NCBI GenBank assembly: GCA_039798745.1
Contig: JBDKFK010000004.1
Coordinates: 21,266-85,265 of the forward strand
Source: JBDKFK01 sp039798745
Lineage (GTDB): Bacteria > Patescibacteriota > Microgenomatia > UBA1406 > GWC2-37-13
Reading direction: 5' to 3'
Length of the DNA: 64,000 nucleotides
In this document: piece after piece, positions 59,572 to 64,000 of the stretch
Layout: each line of letters begins with the position of its first letter
Position numbering within the stretch: the stretch's first letter is position 1
Translations under genes and position numbers: made by a program
The notes under the pieces: model-generated
Databases searched by the model: none
What the model was told of the DNA's origin: nothing
The model's input: only the letters and a program-made list of their open reading frames with translations

Positions 59572-60759
59572 ATGAAACCACTCAATAAGAACGTGCTTAA
59601 TACTCAACTTTCAGCTATTAAAGAAATCCTTATGCTGGCGGCAAAGACCGAGGGAATAGTTTCGCTTGCATGGGGATTGCCCCTGTATGAATTGGATGAA
59701 ACTGTTAAAGCAGATATGATAAAGGCAGTTTCTTCAGTCGCGGGTATTAATAAGTATGCGCCTTTCCCTGGTCTACCGGCGTTAAGAACTACATTAGTAG
59801 AAAATCTTAACCGTGAGTATAAACACAATCTGTCTGTTGATAATGTACTCATTACAAACGGAGCGATAGAGGCTTTATTTATTATTTGTATGACACTCCT
59901 GAATGCCGGTGACGAGGTTATTATTCCATCGCCCTTTTTTTCAGGACAGATGGAACAGGTATCGCTTATGGGCGCGAGGGTAGTGAATGTTCCGCTGCAC
60001 GAAGATACCGGTTGGTCGCTTGATATTGAGGAGCTACGAAATGCAATAACCGATAAAACAAAAGCAATCCTTATAACAAGTCCGAATAACCCCACAGGGT
60101 CTGTATATGATAAAAAAGTATTCGACGAGCTTGTCGCGATTGCCCATGAGCACGACATATTTATTATCTCAGATGAAACGTATAACTTTTTGTCCTATGG
60201 AGAGAGAGCATATTCATTACTGGAATACAGGATAGAGCCGCATTTTATTACCGTACGATCTTTCTCAAAACAATACGCAATGACGGGTATGAGAGTAGGC
60301 TATGTATTAGCAGATATTTCGCTTATGCATAATATTATGAAAGCGCATGACGCATCGGTAGCTGCTGTCACTACTATTTCACAGTACGCGGCGCTTGCAG
60401 CAGCCGATCATTTTCCGCAGGCGACAGCAGAAACGTATCTGAAAGAGTTTAGAGAAAAACGTCAGCTTGTGATGGATGAACTAACAAAATATTCTGATGT
60501 GTTGAGTTTTACCGAACCGGCAGGCGCATTTTATATCATGCCTAAATATCATCTTGATATGAAAAGTATGGACCTTGCAAGAGAATTAGTAGATAATGCG
60601 AAAGTAGCGGTAGTTCCGGGAAGCGGATTTGGCGAAGCCGGGGAATATCATCTGCGTTTATCATTTGCAGGAAAAAATGAGGACATTGTTGAGGGAGTAA
60701 AAAGAATTGGTGAGTATTTGAGAAAAGTTGGTAAGGATGCCGAAACAAGTTCGGTATGA
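59572..60759 (+). CDS. Class I/II pyridoxal-phosphate aminotransferase
   Basis: 395 aa from MKPLNKNVLN. Fold-type I: GINKYAPFPGLPALRTTL, VLITNGAIEALFIICMTLLNAGDEVIIPSPFFSG, ITSPNNPTGSVY, ISDETYNFLSYG and the Schiff-base lysine in TVRSFSKQYAMTGMRVGYV. A substrate-specific assignment is not possible, but the location beside tyrA/pheA suits an aromatic/aspartate aminotransferase finishing Phe and Tyr. Its last eight codons lie in the dispersed palindromic element at 60737-60795. Confidence 0.9.
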   Translation: MKPLNKNVLNTQLSAIKEILMLAAKTEGIVSLAWGLPLYELDETVKADMIKAVSSVAGINKYAPFPGLPALRTTLVENLNREYKHNLSVDNVLITNGAIEALFIICMTLLNAGDEVIIPSPFFSGQMEQVSLMGARVVNVPLHEDTGWSLDIEELRNAITDKTKAILITSPNNPTGSVYDKKVFDELVAIAHEHDIFIISDETYNFLSYGERAYSLLEYRIEPHFITVRSFSKQYAMTGMRVGYVLADISLMHNIMKAHDASVAAVTTISQYAALAAADHFPQATAETYLKEFREKRQLVMDELTKYSDVLSFTEPAGAFYIMPKYHLDMKSMDLARELVDNAKVAVVPGSGFGEAGEYHLRLSFAGKNEDIVEGVKRIGEYLRKVGKDAETSSV

Positions 60760-60795
60760 CAATTAACTTGTCATTCCGAATTTATTTCGGAATCT
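60737..60795. repeat. Two inverted copies of a 27-bp palindromic element
   Basis: Each copy has the form GAT-n-CCGAA-5-TTCGG-n-ATGACAA; copy 1 (60737-60763) and copy 2 (60769-60795, inverted) together form a 59-nt imperfect palindrome. A third copy lies at 63233-63259. Copy 1 contains the end of the aminotransferase gene. Behaves like a REP/MITE-type dispersed hairpin and probably terminates transcription. Confidence 0.65.
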
Positions 60796-60805
60796 AGTAA
60801 ATATG

Positions 60806-60821
60806 AAACCGGAAGAATGAA
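60806..60821 (+). repeat. 16-bp inverted repeat, left copy
   Basis: AAACCGGAAGAATGAA; its exact reverse complement is at 63288-63303. The pair encloses the five minus-strand genes at 60874-63009. Confidence 0.6.
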
Positions 60822-60828
60822 CCGACAA

Positions 60829-60848
60829 GGGGTACCGGCTGGTACCCC
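60829..60848 (-). terminator. Hairpin after the last island gene
   Basis: Perfect 8-bp stem GGGGTACC/GGTACCCC with a 4-nt loop, 25 nt beyond the minus-strand stop at 60874. No U-tract. Confidence 0.45.
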
Positions 60849-60873
60849 TCGTCGTAAAAACGGCGAATTACGA

Positions 60874-61459
60874 TTAGAACTCGACTGCGGTTCTCAACCT
60901 GTCGTTGAGCGCCTTCGAGGCCTCGTCGTCGAATTGCCCACTGTGGCCGATGATCTTCGCCAATGGGTAGTTAGGATCATCATCGAATCGGCCAAAGATA
61001 ATGCGTTTCCAGGTATGGACTTCGTTGTGCTGGAAGTGCTGCACACGGCACCATGCCATGGTAACACTGATGGTAAACCGCACATCAACGTCATGGCTGT
61101 CTTCAGCATGTTCGCGCAGGAAGCACTGCAGCTCCCACAGGAGATCATACATCTCCTCGTCGTTGAATCGTCGCTCGCTGAGGAGCTTACGGCGTACCGA
61201 CTGATTCAGAGCTTCAGTCTGGGTTTGATCCACCGCGAAGTCGGCCACATGAACCACAAGCTGCGGTGTTGCCGAGCAGATTGGCGCGCTCGAACGTGTG
61301 GTTGTATGATCGTCCTTCGACGAGCGCTTGCACAAACTGTTTGCTTTCTGCATCCACCTTTTGCGACGGAATCATATTGCGAATCAGATATTCGAGAAGC
61401 GACCAGTACACCGACTCGGCTCGCTTGAGCTCCATGCCACCGAGTGAGTTGGTAGACAT
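60874..61459 (-). pseudogene. Frameshifted paralogue of the 61521-62111 gene
   Basis: A GAAAGGAG site precedes the ATG at 61459. The first frame (GMELKRAESVYWSLLEYLIRNMIPSQKV..., to about YNHTFERANLLGNTA) shifts near 61265-61290 into a second frame (PQLVVHVADFAVDQTQTEALNQ...) ending ALNDRLRTAVEF. The joined product would be ~195 aa, matching the neighbouring 196-aa protein in length and in its end (ELNDRFRKVVEF). A single-base indel, sequencing error or genuine decay would explain it. Function unknown. Confidence 0.6.
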
Positions 61460-61478
61460 TGCGGTCTCCTTTCATATA

Positions 61479-61509
61479 GCAAGAGGTCCCGCGACGCGGG
61501 ACCTCTTGC
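61479..61509 (-). terminator. 14-bp GC-rich hairpin between paralogues
   Basis: GCAAGAGGTCCCGC pairs perfectly with its complement around a 3-nt loop, between the stop at 61521 and the ribosome site of the next gene. No long U-tract, so possibly an RNA processing or stabilising element. Confidence 0.55.
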
Positions 61510-61520
61510 AGTTTGATTGA

Positions 61521-62111
61521 CTAGAACTCGACGACCTTACGGAACCGATCGTTAAGCTCCTGAGTCAACGCGGTGATCGTAGCTCCCGTGATCTGGTTGA
61601 CCGCCGTGCAAATATTGCCGGCGGCATCGATCTGGTGAAACTTGAGCGTTACCTGGCGCCGGTACATAGTATGCTCGTGGTTGGCAGAGCCAAACAGCGT
61701 GCACGCCAGTGCGATGCCAAAGTTACGGCCAAGCTCATTCGGTCGAGCTTCTTTCTCTGCGATAAGGAAGCTTTCGATCTCGTCAGCCAGAAGCATGATC
61801 TCGATGTCCTCGAAGCGCAGCGATTGCAAGCCCGCACGCACACCAACATCTAGCATGTGCGTGAGGCTGGTTATCACTCCGCCCGAAGTCGCGAACGCGC
61901 GGGCTGTAGGCTGGTAGGGTTTGAAGAACTCTACCTGCACCCGGTGGAGGCTCCACTGGTTGATGGAACGCACCGGAAGCGAAACTGTTGTTTCGTTCTG
62001 CAAAGCTGCGCGCAGCGCCTCCCACTCGAGCTGAGTGGGGTACACAAGGTTGTTGCTGATAAAGAAGGCCTTGAGAGCCCTCTCTACCAGCGCCGTCCGT
62101 CGGGTGTTCAT
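61521..62111 (-). CDS. Island orphan protein (196 aa), intact paralogue
   Basis: Start at 62111 fixed by TAAGGAGGT. Mostly helical with beta strands; LPVRSINQWSLHRVQVEFFKPYQ, a Glu-rich helix (IEIMLLADEIESFLIAEKEARPNELGRN) and a C-terminal ALTQELNDRFRKVVEF shared with the frameshifted neighbour. No signal or membrane segment. No family recognised. GC content and codon use differ from the host genes. Confidence 0.6.
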   Translation of the reverse strand: MNTRRTALVERALKAFFISNNLVYPTQLEWEALRAALQNETTVSLPVRSINQWSLHRVQVEFFKPYQPTARAFATSGGVITSLTHMLDVGVRAGLQSLRFEDIEIMLLADEIESFLIAEKEARPNELGRNFGIALACTLFGSANHEHTMYRRQVTLKFHQIDAAGNICTAVNQITGATITALTQELNDRFRKVVEF

Positions 62112-62135
62112 AGACGAGAACCTCCTTAGCGGAGA

Positions 62136-62155
62136 GGGAGGCTGGTTAGCCTCCC
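62136..62155 (-). terminator. 8-bp hairpin between island genes
   Basis: GGGAGGCT/AGCCTCCC with a GGTT loop, in the 57-nt gap between the genes ending at 62169 and starting at 62111. Confidence 0.45.
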
Positions 62156-62168
62156 TTCCATAATGCGC

Positions 62169-62624
62169 TTACAGCGCGTGGACGTTGAAGTACTTCTCGT
62201 GTTCGTAGTAGACAACATGGTCGGCCGACAAAACAGGCGCGTGCGGTGTATTCCGCATCCACGCCAGCTGTGTCGAATTCCACACCTCTACCTCACCGTT
62301 CCCGATGAGCCTTGCTGTGACGAAATGCCACTTGAAGCGCGGCTTGTGTGCGCCGGCCTCGTGGATCTCGAACCCAACAAGCTCAATTCTGAGTACGGTG
62401 CTGCGAGCAGCGTTTTCCAGCATGACCAGCCGCTCCAACCGACGGTAGTTGAAATTCCCGTCGGTATGCCAAGGCCCATCCTCCGTCCCCTCCGCTTTCA
62501 TGGAGTCGAATGAGGGGATGCGATCGGTGTCTTGGCAGATTCGTGCCCAGACCTGCAGCGCGAAGCTGAGGTCGGGGTAGATTCTCGAGCTAAAGCGTGG
62601 CTGCTCACTGCGATGCTTGGTCAT
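62169..62624 (-). CDS. Island orphan protein (151 aa)
   Basis: Start at 62624 with an AAAAAGGAGGTGA ribosome site. Soluble alpha/beta protein; visible segments include SSRIYPDLSFALQVWARICQ, STVLRIELVGFEIHEAG and FKWHFVTARLIGNGEVEVWNS. Not recognised. Adjacent to the 122-aa gene with a 16-nt gap, so co-transcribed. Confidence 0.6.
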   Translation of the reverse strand: MTKHRSEQPRFSSRIYPDLSFALQVWARICQDTDRIPSFDSMKAEGTEDGPWHTDGNFNYRRLERLVMLENAARSTVLRIELVGFEIHEAGAHKPRFKWHFVTARLIGNGEVEVWNSTQLAWMRNTPHAPVLSADHVVYYEHEKYFNVHAL

Positions 62625-62640
62625 GAAGTCACCTCCTTTT

Positions 62641-63009
62641 TCAGTTCCACCGGCTGTTGAAGACCGGTAGAATCCACACTAAACCATCCATCGTCTGACC
62701 GGCGCCGACAACTGTCCACTCCTCACCTTCGTGAGGCTGACATTTCCCCCACGTGGGGTGGGGGAGGCATACCATTGGTGTGCCTGCGTCGTCGTCGTTG
62801 TACATGTCCAGCGAGATAGCCACAAGGCGGCCACCCTGGCGCACAAAATGCACCGTGGTGTCGGCTTGGCCGGCAGCCTGTTTGCGGCGGGCACCCTTCA
62901 GTGCCCACTCGCACATCTGCAAGCGCTGGGTTTCGGCCAAGGCCTCAAGCTGCGCAGCGGCAGCGGCGTGCTCCTCGAGGAGTCGCAGATCGATAGGTAG
63001 TGATTGCAT
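62641..63009 (-). CDS. Island orphan protein (122 aa)
   Basis: Start at 63009 with AAAGGAGACTG upstream. An N-terminal Ala/Glu helix (LLEEHAAAAAQLEALAETQRLQMCEWALKGARRKQ) and a beta-rich C-terminal half (DTTVHFVRQGGRLVAISLDMY, EEWTVVGAGQTMDGLVWILPVF). Not recognised. First gene of the operon behind a ~360-nt leader. Confidence 0.6.
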   Translation of the reverse strand: MQSLPIDLRLLEEHAAAAAQLEALAETQRLQMCEWALKGARRKQAAGQADTTVHFVRQGGRLVAISLDMYNDDDAGTPMVCLPHPTWGKCQPHEGEEWTVVGAGQTMDGLVWILPVFNSRWN

Positions 63010-63232
63010 TACAGTCTCCTTTCCGGTCCGCCCGTTGGGCGAGACCTATCACGAGTAGCCAGGTGCCAGGCGGCACCTGGTGCGGCAGCTGTAGGTTCCC
63101 GGAGATGGGTTCCAACCGCTTTGGAGCGTTCAGCATGCCTACGGATTGGATACCGCGACAGATGGTGTCTCTTTTCCGATCCTCTGCCGGGATCGGAACG
63201 TAACCCACAAAAGTGAGGCAAAGAGCCATCTG

Positions 63233-63259
63233 GATCCCGAACTAAATTCGGGATGACAA
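63233..63259. repeat. Third copy of the 27-bp palindromic element
   Basis: Same orientation as the copy at 60737-60763, with CCGAA...TTCGG arms and the ATGACAA end. Places a host-type dispersed element inside the GC-rich island leader. Confidence 0.6.
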
Positions 63260-63287
63260 TAACCCTTTGTCTCACCTTGTGAGTGTG

Positions 63288-63303
63288 TTCATTCTTCCGG
63301 TTT
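63288..63303 (-). repeat. 16-bp inverted repeat, right copy
   Basis: Exact reverse complement of 60806-60821. Confidence 0.6.
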
Positions 63304-63373
63304 TCAAGGAACCAAAAGACTTTTGAGGCATAGCTACCTCATGCGTGTGTGGTAGTGCCTAAAATATACCTAT

Positions 63374-63379
63374 AGTATA
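63374..63379 (-). promoter_or_regulatory. Extended -10 box (TGCTATACT) of the island operon
   Basis: On the minus strand TATACT with upstream TGC in an AT-rich stretch; start predicted near 63367. -35 is weak (TTGTGT at 17 nt). Confidence 0.45.
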
Positions 63380-63524
63380 GCAAATAACGAATAAATACAC
63401 AATCGATATGTATATTGTATCTAGGGGTGAAATAAAGCTATATACGAGTATAGGTTAACATTTTGCAGGAATTCACGCAGAAGATGTGGGTAGAGTGTAG
63501 AGCAATCGAGAGAGGAAATAGGGG

Positions 63525-63560
63525 CCGGAACAGCAGGACAACGTTGTCCTGCTGTTCCGG
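63525..63560. terminator. Perfect 36-bp palindrome
   Basis: Two 18-nt arms (CCGGAACAGCAGGACAAC and its complement) meet with no loop, just after the stop of the minus-strand gene at 63570. Could terminate transcription, or serve as a dimeric protein or recombinase site. Confidence 0.55.
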
Positions 63561-63569
63561 TAGACGCGA

Positions 63570-63971
63570 CTAGCGGAAGACGATCCGCGTCCGCGGCGTG
63601 TAGTCGAACCGAGCGCTGCTCGGTTTGCCACTCACGCTGCGAGGCTGGTTAGGCTGCAGCCGGGTAGCCGTCGGAGCATCCTGGCGCTGAGGCGCGGGAG
63701 CATCGTGGGTACGCTTTTCCTGCGCGCGGCGCGCGATCAGCACGATTTCGGCCAGGCCGTTGGCGATGGCTAGCTCGTACGTATCCGCGCAGCGGATCTC
63801 GTTGGCGAGCGCCTCCGCCTCATCGGTCTGTCCCGAGTCCATGAGCCGGGCCCAGGTAGATCGCAGCTTGACGAGCTCTGGCGTGACCACTTTGGTTCCG
63901 GGCAGAATGATCTCAGCGGCTGTGGGGCGGTTGATGCCGGCGTTGATGGTGTTGTTGGCGTTGCTGGTCAT
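63570..63971 (-). CDS. Island orphan protein (133 aa)
   Basis: Start at 63971 with AAAAGGAGG upstream. A central helical region (LVKLRSTWARLMDSGQTDEAEALANEIRCADTYELAIANGLAEIVLIARRAQ) resembling a short helical-hairpin domain, with disordered Asn/Thr-rich N-terminal and Pro/Gln/Arg-rich C-terminal ends. Not recognised. The same GC-rich style as the neighbouring island genes; the island continues past the window edge. Confidence 0.55.
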   Translation of the reverse strand: MTSNANNTINAGINRPTAAEIILPGTKVVTPELVKLRSTWARLMDSGQTDEAEALANEIRCADTYELAIANGLAEIVLIARRAQEKRTHDAPAPQRQDAPTATRLQPNQPRSVSGKPSSARFDYTPRTRIVFR

Positions 63972-64000
63972 TGTGGGTGCCTCCTTTTGTTAGGCCTCAA

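Larger units (their letters stand above)
63010..63373 (-). promoter_or_regulatory. Long structured leader of the island operon
   Basis: Minus-strand leader with hairpins at 63176-63196 (CCGATCC/GGATCGG) and a CCAGGTGCC/GGCACCTGG stem near 63059-63080, a CGCCC/GGGCG stem close to the first gene, the 27-bp palindromic element (63233-63259), the 16-mer (63288-63303), and a boxA-like GGTTCCTTGAAAACC (63313-63299). No credible ORF. Looks like an rRNA-style antitermination leader, unproven. Confidence 0.4.

Noticed and set aside
60817..61428. 203-aa plus-strand ORF
   Set aside because: It lies opposite the frameshifted island gene, lacks a ribosome site or nearby -10 box, and the minus strand has the Shine-Dalgarno site and paralogue similarity.
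61857..62513. Plus-strand ORFs in the GC-rich island
   Set aside because: GC-rich sequence gives long chance ORFs; the minus strand carries all ribosome sites and hairpin spacing.

Overview
The window looks like a chromosomal segment of a Candidate Phyla Radiation (Patescibacteria) bacterium, most likely Microgenomates-like. Reasons: AT-rich, densely packed genes; a ribosomal cluster (rpoA end, L17, L13, S9) running into surface-polysaccharide genes; shortened housekeeping proteins (TPI 224 aa, RecO 175 aa, UvrD-type helicase 600 aa); and many lineage-typical envelope proteins (DUF4012, VanW, LCP, PBP1A, sortase, alpha-2-macroglobulin). TAA, TAG and TGA all act as stops. The placement is inferred from gene content, not from phylogeny.

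Layout. 1-1603: rpoA end, rplQ, rplM, rpsI. 1651-9041: glycan synthesis (three glycosyltransferases, phosphatase, mannose-1-P guanylyltransferase, undecaprenyl-P sugar transferase, DUF4012). 9056-11830: recO, glyS, a small membrane protein, rpsT. 11839-15749: PilN/PilO-like pair and surface proteins, one with an LPETG signal. 15746-23330: LCP protein, tpiA, helicase, bactofilin-like, TspO, MazG-like and small secreted proteins. 23340-24370: a GC-richer one-gene cassette with a structured leader. 24354-32428 (minus): rRNA methyltransferase, a 1731-aa alpha-2-macroglobulin with an embedded Hint domain, a triple zinc-ribbon protein, a membrane glycosyltransferase. 32488-49016: M50-like protease, PCD, aquaporin, typA, acetyltransferase, VanW, ABC solute-binding protein, a PilM/baseplate-like protein, sortase, PBP1A. 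49325-54344: repeat-rich secreted proteins built on an NTGDN/NTGNN motif. 54368-57368 (minus): DAHP synthase, prephenate dehydratase and chorismate mutase-prephenate dehydrogenase behind a ribosome-mediated attenuator. 57768-59550: TasA/camelysin-like matrix operon. 59572-60759: aminotransferase. 60800-64000 (minus): a GC-rich island of short orphan genes, each with a strong Shine-Dalgarno sequence and most bounded by hairpins.

How genes work together. DAHP synthase, PheA, TyrA and the aminotransferase cover the entry and exit steps of Phe/Tyr synthesis. The first three sit behind a leader ORF carrying seven consecutive aromatic codons and a 1:2/2:3/3:4 set of pairing segments, a trp/phe-type attenuator whose own start codon lies about two bases from the predicted transcription start. 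The envelope set (PBP1A, LCP, sortase, LPETG protein, TasA-like fibre, NTG-repeat proteins, alpha-2-macroglobulin) describes a monoderm-like surface. Many genes have a -10 box ending 6-10 nt before the ATG, pointing to widespread leaderless mRNAs, while a minority (rpsT, the second repeat protein, the TasA-like gene, the cassette and island genes) carry strong Shine-Dalgarno sites.

Most noteworthy: the Hint domain in the alpha-2-macroglobulin bait region; the aromatic attenuator; the repeat-protein locus with an out-of-frame membrane anchor; and the GC-rich island with a frameshifted paralogue pair. No tRNA, rRNA, CRISPR array or transposase gene was recognised.
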